DNA of 39,123 bases from Rhodocyclaceae bacterium. GTDB lineage: Bacteria; Pseudomonadota; Gammaproteobacteria; Burkholderiales; Rhodocyclaceae. Positions within the stretch are counted from its first letter, which is position 1. The number at the start of each line of letters is the position of its first letter. The stretch covers positions 1 through 39,123 of the forward strand of contig JAGRFY010000014.1 in NCBI GenBank assembly GCA_020445765.1. Direction: 5' to 3'. Shown here piece after piece: positions 20,176 through 27,433 of this stretch. Both the position numbers and the translations under genes were made by a program. Under the pieces are notes generated by a model, which worked only from the letters and a program-made list of their open reading frames with translations, had not been told where the DNA came from and ran no database searches.

Positions 20176-20559
20176 ATGATCGGCGTATTTATCGTCACCC
20201 ACGCGAGCCTCGGCGAGGCCTTGCTGCAATGCGCTTGCCATGTGCTCAACCGGCGACCGCCGAACGTGCTCCAGCTGGGCATCAGCGGCCAGGACGACCC
20301 GCTCGACCTGCTGCCGCTGGCGCGTCGCATGGTCGAGCTGGTGGACGCCGGCTCCGGCGTACTGATCCTGACCGACATCTTCGGCGCAACGCCGGCCAAT
20401 ATTGCGATGAAGATGCGCCAACCGGGTCGCTACGAGGTCATCACCGGGGTCAACCTGCCGATGATGCTGCGGGTACTGACTTACCGGGAGCACGACATGA
20501 AGACCCTGGTGCAGCGCGCGGTCAGCGGCGGCTGCGACGGGGTGATCCACATTAAATGA
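20176..20559 (+). CDS. PTS EIIA component, mannose/fructose (Man) family
   Basis: The 127 residues form a single EIIA-Man domain. The phosphorylated histidine is His9 in VFIVTHASLGEALL. The family motif GVLILTDIFGATPANIA is at about 60-76, and the GVNLPMMLRVLTYRE segment follows. No EIIB, EIIC or EIID lies nearby, and HPr and Enzyme I follow directly. This suggests a regulatory phosphorelay rather than sugar uptake, as known for PTS of many betaproteobacteria. The start ATG has a GGGGG-rich upstream site. Confidence 0.9.
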   Translation: MIGVFIVTHASLGEALLQCACHVLNRRPPNVLQLGISGQDDPLDLLPLARRMVELVDAGSGVLILTDIFGATPANIAMKMRQPGRYEVITGVNLPMMLRVLTYREHDMKTLVQRAVSGGCDGVIHIK

Positions 20560-20566
20560 GGCCCGA

Positions 20567-20836
20567 ATGCCGCGAACCGAAGTCGAGATCATCAACAAGC
20601 TGGGGCTGCACGCGCGCGCGTCCGCCAAGCTGACCCAGCTCGCCAGCAGCTTCGCAGCCGAGGTCTGGCTCGAACGCAACGAGCGCAGGGTCAATGCCAA
20701 GAGCATCATGGGCGTAATGATGCTGGCGGCCGCGAAGGGCTGTACGATCATCATCGACACCAGCGGCGAGGACGAGGACGAGGCGATGGATGCCTTGGTG
20801 TCACTCGTCGCCAACCGCTTCGAAGAGGAGGAATAG
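20567..20836 (+). CDS. ptsH: PTS phosphocarrier protein HPr
   Basis: HPr accepts phosphate from Enzyme I and passes it to EIIA. The 89 residues have the catalytic His15 in NKLGLHARASAKLTQ. The regulatory Ser46 is in NAKSIMGVMML, the target of HPr kinase/phosphorylase where that enzyme exists. The gene is 7 bases after the EIIA gene and 25 bases before ptsI, so the three genes are almost certainly co-transcribed. Confidence 0.96.
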   Translation: MPRTEVEIINKLGLHARASAKLTQLASSFAAEVWLERNERRVNAKSIMGVMMLAAAKGCTIIIDTSGEDEDEAMDALVSLVANRFEEEE

Positions 20837-20861
20837 GCACCCGCCCGGCGCCATTACAGCC

Positions 20862-22586
20862 ATGCCCTTCACGCTGCACGGACTGCCCGTCTCGAACGGG
20901 ATCGCGATCGGCCATGTCCATCTGGTCTCGCACGCTCTGCTCGAGGTCAGTCACTACCATGTCACGCCAAAGCACCTGAAGGCCGAACTGTCGCGGCTCG
21001 ACGATGCCGTCGAGACCGTGCGCGGCGAACTCACCGGCCTCAAGGCGGCCACCGCCAGCGGCCATGCCCACAGCGAAGTCGGTGCGTTCCTGGACCTGCA
21101 CATGATGCTGCTCGACGACCCGATGCTGGTCGATGCGGCCCGTGCCCACATCTCCGAGCGCCGCTGCAACGCCGAGTGGGCGCTGGTGCAGCAGATGGAG
21201 CAACTGATCGAGCAGTTCGACCAGATCGAGGACGCCTATCTGCGCGAGCGCAAGGCCGACGTCGTGCAGGTCGTCGAACGACTGGTCAAGGTGCTGCTGG
21301 GCCACCCCGGTCACCTGCCGCCGAAGCGGCGCGACGGCCTCGGCACGATCGTCGTCGCCCACGATCTGGCGCCGGCCGACACACTGTCGTTCCGCGATCA
21401 CAACATTGCCGGCTTCATCACCGATGTCGGCGGCCCGACCAGCCACACCGCGATCGTCGCCCGCAGCCAGAGCATTCCGGCGGTGGTGGCCCTGCGCAAC
21501 GTACGTCAGCTGGTGGAAGACGACGAGCTGGTGATCGTGGATGGCACCCGCGGCGTCGTCATCGTCGAACCGGACGAGCGCGTCCTCGAGGAATACCACC
21601 TGCGCAAGGCGGAGCTCGAGCTCGAGCGCTCCAAGCTCAAGCGCCTCGCCAACGCCAAACCGACCACCCTCGACGGCGAAGAGGTCGAGCTGCTGGCCAA
21701 CATCGAGATGCCCGCCGACGCCTCCCACGCCAAGTCCATCGGTGCCGATGGCGTCGGCCTGTATCGCACCGAATTCCTGTTCATGGGCCGAGAGGTCCTG
21801 CCTGACGAAGACGAGCAGTTCGAGGCCTACCGCAGCGTGCTGAAGAGCATGCCCGGCAAGCCGGTGACCATCCGTACGCTGGACATTGGCGCCGACAAGG
21901 CGCTGAACGGCGTCAACCAGCGCATGGAACCGAATCCCGCGCTGGGGTTGCGGGCGATCCGCTATTCACTGTCCGAGCCGCAGATGTTCATGGCGCAACT
22001 GCGCGCCCTGTTGCGAGCATCGCACTACGGCCACCTGAAGATCCTGATCCCGATGCTGGCTCACGCCCACGAGATCGATCAGGCGCTGGCGTTCATCGGG
22101 CGCGCCAAGGAGCAGTTGAAGGATCGGAAGCAGAAGTTCGATGCGGGCGTGCAGATCGGCGGCATGATCGAGGTGCCGGCCGCAGCGCTGGCGTTGGGCA
22201 TGTTCGTCCGCCGCCTGCACTTCCTGTCGATAGGTACCAACGACCTGATCCAGTACACGCTGGCAATCGACCGCACCGACGAGGCCGTCGCCCATCTCTA
22301 CGATCCGCTCCACCCGGCCGTGCTGCGGCTGGTCGGCTCGACCATCCAGACCGGCGTGCGGTTCGGCCTGCCGGTGTCGGTGTGCGGCGAGATGGCCGGC
22401 GACCCGGCCTACACCCGGCTGCTGCTCGGCATCGGCCTGCGCCAGTTCTCGATGCACCCGGCGCAGATCCTCGAAGTCAAGCAGGAGGTGCTGCGCGCAG
22501 ACGTCGGCGACATCGCGCCCAAGGCCCAGCGCCTGCTCAAGATGGACGAACCGTCGCGGCTGCGGGAAGCCTTCGAACGCCTGTGA
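20862..22586 (+). CDS. ptsI: PTS Enzyme I (phosphoenolpyruvate-protein phosphotransferase)
   Basis: Takes phosphate from phosphoenolpyruvate and passes it to HPr. The ATG at 20862 gives 574 residues beginning MPFTLHGLPVSNGIAIG; codons further upstream fall within ptsH. The phosphorylated His195 is in DVGGPTSHTAIVARS. The PEP-binding barrel shows ADGVGLYRTEFLFM, IRTLDIGADK and the active-site Cys508 in VCGEMAGD. There is no N-terminal GAF domain, so this is the ordinary Enzyme I, not PtsP of the nitrogen PTS. Confidence 0.95.
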   Translation: MPFTLHGLPVSNGIAIGHVHLVSHALLEVSHYHVTPKHLKAELSRLDDAVETVRGELTGLKAATASGHAHSEVGAFLDLHMMLLDDPMLVDAARAHISERRCNAEWALVQQMEQLIEQFDQIEDAYLRERKADVVQVVERLVKVLLGHPGHLPPKRRDGLGTIVVAHDLAPADTLSFRDHNIAGFITDVGGPTSHTAIVARSQSIPAVVALRNVRQLVEDDELVIVDGTRGVVIVEPDERVLEEYHLRKAELELERSKLKRLANAKPTTLDGEEVELLANIEMPADASHAKSIGADGVGLYRTEFLFMGREVLPDEDEQFEAYRSVLKSMPGKPVTIRTLDIGADKALNGVNQRMEPNPALGLRAIRYSLSEPQMFMAQLRALLRASHYGHLKILIPMLAHAHEIDQALAFIGRAKEQLKDRKQKFDAGVQIGGMIEVPAAALALGMFVRRLHFLSIGTNDLIQYTLAIDRTDEAVAHLYDPLHPAVLRLVGSTIQTGVRFGLPVSVCGEMAGDPAYTRLLLGIGLRQFSMHPAQILEVKQEVLRADVGDIAPKAQRLLKMDEPSRLREAFERL

Positions 22587-22635
22587 CGACCCAGTCGCGG
22601 CGTGACCGCACCGCTTTCCGGCGATCGGACTCTAC

Positions 22636-22644
22636 TGGTAGAAT
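22636..22644 (+). promoter_or_regulatory. Probable extended -10 promoter for the DUF3460 gene
   Basis: TGGTAGAAT is an extended -10 element (TG-n-TAGAAT) 26 bases ahead of the start codon; the -35 position (TTCCGG) is weak, as is common with extended -10 promoters. Transcription would start near 22651, within the sequence leading to the strong GGGGAG ribosome binding site. Confidence 0.42.
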
Positions 22645-22669
22645 CCGCGCTCCTGAAGGGGAGAATGCC

Positions 22670-22870
22670 ATGGTCAAAGTCGACACCAGCTACGAGTCCG
22701 AGCACACCAAGTTCATGCGCGAATGGATGGAACAGCACCCGGCCGAGCGCATCGAGCAACAGAAGGGCCGCGCGCTGTGGTGGGACAAGCCGCAGAAGCT
22801 CGAGACCCAGCAGCGTTTCGACGACGCCTCGGTACCGGTCAAGCCCTACTACTACCAGACCGAGAGCTGA
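22670..22870 (+). CDS. DUF3460 family protein
   Basis: This 66-residue protein matches the small DUF3460 family known mainly from betaproteobacteria. Family features are YESEHTKFMREWMEQHP near the N-terminus and QQKGRALWWDKP in the middle. Its function is not known. A strong GGGGAG ribosome binding site lies 6 bases before the ATG (22670-22672), and an extended -10 promoter precedes it. The frame is open further upstream but runs into the ptsI 3' end. The next gene overlaps it or starts at its very end. Confidence 0.85.
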   Translation: MVKVDTSYESEHTKFMREWMEQHPAERIEQQKGRALWWDKPQKLETQQRFDDASVPVKPYYYQTES

Positions 22871-24315
22871 CCCGACCGCCTTCGCCCTCGCCGGGGCCGG
22901 CGATCACCACCGGCCTGCCGGCGGCACTGGCGATCATCGACGTCGAGACCACCGGCGCCCGCCCGGTCGACGATCGCATCACCGAAGTCGCAGTCATTCG
23001 CGTCGAGCACGGCCGCGAGGTCGCACGCTGGACCTCGCTGGTCGATCCAGGCGTTCCGATTCCCCCGCAGATCAGCAGCATCACCGGCATTTCGGACGCC
23101 ATGGTGGCCGGCGCGCCAAGCTTTGCGGCGCTCGCCGACACGCTTCGCGAGTTGCTTGCCGATGCGGTCTTCGTTGCCCACAACGCCCGCTTCGACTATG
23201 GCTTCGTGCGAAACGCCTTCCGTCGCTGCGGCGTTGCCTTCGAAGCCGAAGTGCTGTGCACCGTCAAGCTGTCGCGGGCGCTCCATCCCGAGCACGCCCG
23301 CCACGGGCTCGACGCGCTGATCGATCGCCACGGGCTCGCCTGCAGCGCACGCCATCGGGCAATGGGCGATGTCGAGGCACTGGCCGACTTCCTGCTGCGG
23401 GTGGTCGGCGCGTGCGACCCTCGGCAGCTCCAGGCGGCCGTCGCCGCGGCGATGAAGCGGCCGCCGCGGGCCCCGGGCCTGGCCGACGGCATACTCGAAT
23501 CGCTGCCCGCGTCACCCGGCGTCTATCTGTTCTATGGCGGGCCACACCCGGCGACCGATGCGCTGCTGTACGTCGGCAGCGGGCACGATCTGCGCAGTCG
23601 CGTCACCGGCCATTTCTCGCCGTCGGGGGGAAGCGGGCTGGCGCGACGGGTCGCACACCTGGAAGTGATCGAAACCGCGGGCGAACTCGGCGCGAGCCTG
23701 CTCGCCGCGCAACTCGTGGCGCGGCGACGCCCCCCGTGCAATCGAACCACCGCGGGCAGTGCGGTGACCGGACTGCGGCCGCTGTACCACCGGCGCAAAG
23801 CACCGGTACTCGCCCGGGTTCCACTGCACGGCACCGACCCCTGCGACTGGCGCGGCGACACCTTTGGCATCTTTCGCAACGAACGCGAACTCGACGGCAC
23901 GCTTGCGCGCCTGGCCGCGATGCATCGCCTGTGTCTGACACGCCTGGGCCTCGAACCGGCTCATCCCGGCGCGTGTTCCGCGCACGGCACCGGACACTGC
24001 GACGGCGTCTGCATCGGACGCGAATCGCCCGCCGCACACGACCAGCGCCTGGTCGCGGCGCTCGCCCCGCTCGGCCTCGCACGCTGGCCGTGGCCGGGCG
24101 CGATCGTGATACGCGAAACGTCGCCCGACGCCATGCGCCATGCCAGCCATCTGATCGATCGCTGGTGCCTGCTCGGCACCGCCGAAGACGAAGGCAGCCT
24201 CGCCGATCTGCTGGCCCGACGCCCGCCGCGCGCGTTCGATCTCGACCGATACCGCATTCTTCAGCGCTGGCTGGCGTCCGATCGGCACCGCGAAGCCGCA
24301 ATTGCGATCGACTGA
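22723..24315 (+). CDS. DnaQ-like 3'-5' exonuclease fused to a UvrC/Cho-like GIY-YIG region
   Basis: Two-domain protein probably acting on DNA. Numbering from the ATG at 22723, the DEDDh exonuclease has Asp73/Glu75 (IIDVETTG), HNARFDYGF, and HRAMGDVEA. A GIY-YIG-like domain follows (GVY 266-268, YVG 283-285). The expected catalytic Glu of its LLLEAQL-type helix is Ala328 (SLLAAQLV). Cys404, Cys418, Cys426 and Cys430 match the C-x7-C-x3-C end of the UvrC Fe-S site. The start is uncertain: GTG at 22777 has AGAAGGG 9 bases upstream, and both candidates lie inside the DUF3460 gene. Exonuclease function is likely; nicking activity is doubtful. Confidence 0.82.
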   Translation: MDGTAPGRAHRATEGPRAVVGQAAEARDPAAFRRRLGTGQALLLPDRELTRPPSPSPGPAITTGLPAALAIIDVETTGARPVDDRITEVAVIRVEHGREVARWTSLVDPGVPIPPQISSITGISDAMVAGAPSFAALADTLRELLADAVFVAHNARFDYGFVRNAFRRCGVAFEAEVLCTVKLSRALHPEHARHGLDALIDRHGLACSARHRAMGDVEALADFLLRVVGACDPRQLQAAVAAAMKRPPRAPGLADGILESLPASPGVYLFYGGPHPATDALLYVGSGHDLRSRVTGHFSPSGGSGLARRVAHLEVIETAGELGASLLAAQLVARRRPPCNRTTAGSAVTGLRPLYHRRKAPVLARVPLHGTDPCDWRGDTFGIFRNERELDGTLARLAAMHRLCLTRLGLEPAHPGACSAHGTGHCDGVCIGRESPAAHDQRLVAALAPLGLARWPWPGAIVIRETSPDAMRHASHLIDRWCLLGTAEDEGSLADLLARRPPRAFDLDRYRILQRWLASDRHREAAIAID

Positions 24316-24335
24316 CGCGATCGAACGCGGTCAGT
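24311..24335. terminator. Inverted repeat between convergent genes, possible bidirectional terminator
   Basis: ACTGACGCG (24311-24319) pairs with CGCGGTCAGT (24326-24335) with one bulged base and a 6-base loop. The stop codons of both convergent genes (TGA at 24313-24315 and its minus-strand counterpart at 24331-24333) lie inside the stems. No T-tract is present on either side, so efficiency as an intrinsic terminator is uncertain. Confidence 0.45.
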
Positions 24336-25392
24336 CATCGACGTACTCGAAACGTGCCCGCTTGACGTTGCACAACAACTCGTAGGCGATCGTGCCAGCC
24401 GCTTCGGCGACCCGATTGACCGGCACCCGCGCACCCCACAGCTCGACCACGCTGCCGAGGCCGGCGTCGACCCCGTCGAGATCCACCGTCAGCATGTCCA
24501 TCGACACCCGTCCGACGATCCGGCTCGGCCTGCCATCGACCGCGACCGGCGTACCGTCCGGCACCACCCGCGGATAGCCGTCGGCATAACCCATCGCCAC
24601 CAGGCCGATGCGCTGCGGCCGCTCGGCCACGAAGCGGGCACCGTAGCCGACCGGATCGCCCGCCTGCAGCTCGCGGATTGCCATGATCCGGCTCTCGAAG
24701 GTCATCACCGGGCGCAGTCCGTGGCCTTCGCCCGGCATCGGGTCGGCCCCGTAGAGCATGATGCCGGGACGGGCCCAGTCCATATGCAGTTGCGGCCAGC
24801 CGAGCACGCCGGCCGAATTGCAGACGCTGCACGGCACCTGGAGCCCGGCGACCGCTTCGCGGAAGCGCTGCCATTGCACCAGGCTGGCGTCGCTGCCCGG
24901 CTCGTCGGCGCGGGCGAGGTGGGTCATCATGACGATGTTGCCGATGCGCGAATCGGCGGCCAGCGCCGAATACAATTCACGTGCCCTCGGCGGCGCGAAT
25001 CCGGCCCGGTTCATGCCGGTATTGAATTTCAGCCAGACGGTGAGCGGGCGCCGCGGCACGAAACCCGCCAGCATGTCGAGCTGGCTCGCGTCGTGCACCA
25101 CCATCCACAGCCCGAGCGCGTCGACCCGCGGCAATTCGGTCGCGTCGAAGATGCCTTCGAGCAGCAGGATCGGCGCCTCGATCCCGCCCGCCCGCAGTGT
25201 CTCGGCCTCTTCGAGACAGGCCACCGCGAAACCGTCGGCGACCCCGGCCAGCGCCGATGCGCAGGCCACTGCGCCATGTCCGTAGGCATTGGCCTTGACC
25301 ACCGCGAGCGCCCGCCCGCCGTGGCGCGCACGTGCGAGCAGGTAATTGTGGCGCAGCGCCGCAAGGTCGATCAGGGCTCGGGCCGGTCTCAT
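24331..25392 (-). CDS. alr: Alanine racemase
   Basis: PLP enzyme converting L-alanine to D-alanine for peptidoglycan. The 353 residues match the family. The PLP lysine is Lys33 in VVKANAYGHGA and the second catalytic base is Tyr250 in PVGYGARF. Other family segments are LKFNTGMNRAGF, the PLP-phosphate region CNSAG, and GRVSMDMLTVDL. The N-terminus MRPARALIDLAALRHNYLL fits homologues. It is convergent with the exonuclease gene and divergent from the T6SS block. Confidence 0.95.
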   Translation of the reverse strand: MRPARALIDLAALRHNYLLARARHGGRALAVVKANAYGHGAVACASALAGVADGFAVACLEEAETLRAGGIEAPILLLEGIFDATELPRVDALGLWMVVHDASQLDMLAGFVPRRPLTVWLKFNTGMNRAGFAPPRARELYSALAADSRIGNIVMMTHLARADEPGSDASLVQWQRFREAVAGLQVPCSVCNSAGVLGWPQLHMDWARPGIMLYGADPMPGEGHGLRPVMTFESRIMAIRELQAGDPVGYGARFVAERPQRIGLVAMGYADGYPRVVPDGTPVAVDGRPSRIVGRVSMDMLTVDLDGVDAGLGSVVELWGARVPVNRVAEAAGTIAYELLCNVKRARFEYVDD

Positions 25393-25781
25393 CTCGGGCT
25401 CCCATCAAATGCCATGTCGCGAATGCGCCACCGGGCGGGAATGCCGGTGGCCACCGGAGGCTTCTTCCCCTACTGTAGCGCGTCGCCGCCGAGCCGGCAG
25501 CGCCGGCACCAATCAGGGCCACACCACGCTCAAGAACACCGCCGCAAAGCCGTAGACGAGCGAATCGCCTGCCGACGCGCGCCGATATATGCCCATGGCG
25601 TGAAATAAGAGGCGTAACGTCCCCGATCGATGCCCTGTGACTGTTGACGCGGTGGAATCGCTGAGCCAATGTACCTAACGACCAGAACAAGTCCGCATGG
25701 CGCATTCGCGCGAGCGAAGTCAGTCGGCGGACGATCCCTGCCGGCGAGCACAGGCACACACCCTGACCAGTGAGATGAGAC
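25393..25781. other. Intergenic region between alr and the T6SS block
   Basis: This 389-base stretch holds no credible gene. It includes a perfect 14-base palindrome CCGGTGGCCACCGG at 25444-25457, about 50 bases ahead of the alr start, and a small hairpin GCCGGC-agc-GCCGGC at 25493-25507. TTGACG (25644-25649) followed after 17 bases by CAATGT is only a weak promoter candidate for tssA. No sigma54-type GG-N10-GC site was recognised. Confidence 0.5.
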
Positions 25782-26792
25782 GTGATTGATCTCGATCAGT
25801 TGCTTGCTGAGGCGTCCGAGTCCCCCCCTTGCGGCCCGGACCTCGAATACGAAGCCCCCTTCCTCGAACTGGAGCAAGCAGCCAAAGGCAAGCCCGAGCA
25901 GCAATACGGCGACACCGTCGTGCCGGCCGAGGAACCGGCCTGGGCTCAGGTCAGACGGCTCGGCGAGGAACTGCTGGTCCGATCGAAGGATCTGCGCATC
26001 GCCGCGCTGCTGGTCCAGGCCATGGTCAGCACCGAGGGCTTTGCCGGACTGAAGCCCGGTTGCGATCTGCTGCTCGGCCTGATCGAGCGCTATTGGGACG
26101 ACGTCCATCCGCAGCTCGATCCCGACGACGACAACGACCCGATCATGCGCATGAACGCGCTGGCCGCGCTGGCAGACCCGGACGGCCTGCTGCGCCAGCT
26201 GCGGGAGTCGCACCTGATCCGTTCGCGGCAGGCCCAGTTGCTGGTGCGTGACGTCGAGGTCGCACTGGAAAAGCTGCCGCCGAAGGAAGACGCGGAGACC
26301 GTCTCGCTGTCACAGATCACCGAGATGATGGCCGGCGAGGAGGGTCAGGCTGCCGGGGCGCTGATCGCAAGCACGCTCGAATCGCTGAAGGCGCTGTCCT
26401 CGGCGCTCAATGAACGGGTCGGTGCCGACCGTGCCCCCGATCTGCGTCCGCTGGTCGCGACCGTCACCCATCTGACCCAGGTATGCCGCAACGGCGACGA
26501 CCAGGCCGTGGCCGAAGGCGGTGACGAAGCCGGCAGCGAGGCGCCCGGCGGTGGCGTCACGCAGCCGATCAGTGGCGAAGTGCGCAGCCGGCGCGACGCC
26601 ATCGTGATGATCGACAAGGTCATCGATTACTTCGCCCGACACGAACCTTCCAACCCCGCCCCTCTCCTGCTGGAGCGGGCAAAGCGGCTGATCGACATGA
26701 ACTTCGTGGATATCATCCGTGACATGGTTCCTGATGGGCTCACGCAAATCGAAACCATTGCCGGTATCAAGACCGACGAAGAGGAGTACTGA
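25782..26792 (+). CDS. tssA: T6SS protein TssA (ImpA N-terminal family)
   Basis: TssA primes baseplate assembly and tail polymerisation in T6SS. The start is a GTG (VIDLDQLLAEASESPPCGPDL), giving 336 residues. The N-terminal ImpA domain is shown by CGPDLEYE and LLGLIERYWDDVHPQLDPDDDNDP (about 90-115). After a Gly/Glu-rich linker near residue 250, the C-terminal domain carries VIDYFARHEPSNPAPLLLERAKRLI, the short TssA1-like class. The length is close to P. aeruginosa TssA1. It is the first T6SS gene, divergent from alr. Confidence 0.92.
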   Translation: MIDLDQLLAEASESPPCGPDLEYEAPFLELEQAAKGKPEQQYGDTVVPAEEPAWAQVRRLGEELLVRSKDLRIAALLVQAMVSTEGFAGLKPGCDLLLGLIERYWDDVHPQLDPDDDNDPIMRMNALAALADPDGLLRQLRESHLIRSRQAQLLVRDVEVALEKLPPKEDAETVSLSQITEMMAGEEGQAAGALIASTLESLKALSSALNERVGADRAPDLRPLVATVTHLTQVCRNGDDQAVAEGGDEAGSEAPGGGVTQPISGEVRSRRDAIVMIDKVIDYFARHEPSNPAPLLLERAKRLIDMNFVDIIRDMVPDGLTQIETIAGIKTDEEEY

Positions 26793-26884
26793 GCGTATTC
26801 GCCGGCCCTGCCCTCGCCTGCGTTTCAGTACGCGATCTTCGCCAAACCCACTCTCGGTGAAGAGAGCATTAAAGGAGATTGGAC

Positions 26885-27403
26885 GTGGCAACCAGCAGTC
26901 AGAAATTCATCGCCCGCAACCGCGCGCCCCGCGTGCAGATCGAATACGACGTGGAGCTCTACGGCTCCGACAAGAAGGTCCAGTTGCCCTTCATCATGGG
27001 GGTCATGTCCGATCTGTCGGGCAAGTCGGAAGATCCGTCGCCGCCGGTCGCCGACCGCAAGTTCCTCGAAGTCGACGTCGACAACTTCGACAGCCGGATG
27101 AAGGCGATGAAGCCGCGGGTCGCGTTCCAGGTGCCGAACACGCTGACCGGCGAGGGCAACATCGCCGTCGATCTGACCTTCGAGAACATGGAAGATTTCT
27201 CCCCCGCAGCGATCGCCCGCAAGGTCGACTCCCTGAGCCAGTTGCTCGAGGCCCGTCAACAGCTGTCCAACCTGATCACCTACATGGACGGCAAGACCGG
27301 TGCCGAAGAACTCATCGCCAAGGTCGTCAAGGATCCCGCGCTGCTTAAATCGCTGGCGGAGTCGGCCAAGAAATCGGCCGGCGGCGAAGGCGGCGAGTCC
27401 TGA
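26885..27403 (+). CDS. tssB: T6SS contractile sheath small subunit TssB (VipA)
   Basis: TssB and TssC form the contractile sheath around the Hcp tube. The GTG at 26885 is 8 bases after an AAAGGAG site (26871-26877) and gives 172 residues beginning with (M)ATSSQKFIARNRAPRVQ, the usual TssB N-terminus. An in-frame TTG at 26879 is too close to that site. Family stretches are RVQIEYDVELYGSDKKVQLPFIMGVMSDLSG and LLEARQQLSNLITYMDGK. The N-terminal helix is where TagJ binds in H1-type systems, and tagJ is present here. Confidence 0.95.
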   Translation: MATSSQKFIARNRAPRVQIEYDVELYGSDKKVQLPFIMGVMSDLSGKSEDPSPPVADRKFLEVDVDNFDSRMKAMKPRVAFQVPNTLTGEGNIAVDLTFENMEDFSPAAIARKVDSLSQLLEARQQLSNLITYMDGKTGAEELIAKVVKDPALLKSLAESAKKSAGGEGGES

Positions 27404-27433
27404 TCGAAACCACTGAGCAACTGGAGAAAGCGA

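Noticed and set aside
17866-20814. Minus-strand open frame of about 980 codons opposite spoT and the PTS genes
   Set aside because: It lies opposite clear spoT, EIIA and HPr genes and is low in protein-like patterns; shadow frame caused by codon bias.
25530-26213. Minus-strand frame covering the alr/tssA intergenic region as an extra gene
   Set aside because: Most of it lies opposite tssA, and the part in the gap has no recognisable motif or start signal.
25393-26884. Sigma54 (GG-N10-GC) promoter for the T6SS, as in some other T6SSs
   Set aside because: No TGGCAC-N5-TTGC-like element was found upstream of tssA or tssB by eye.
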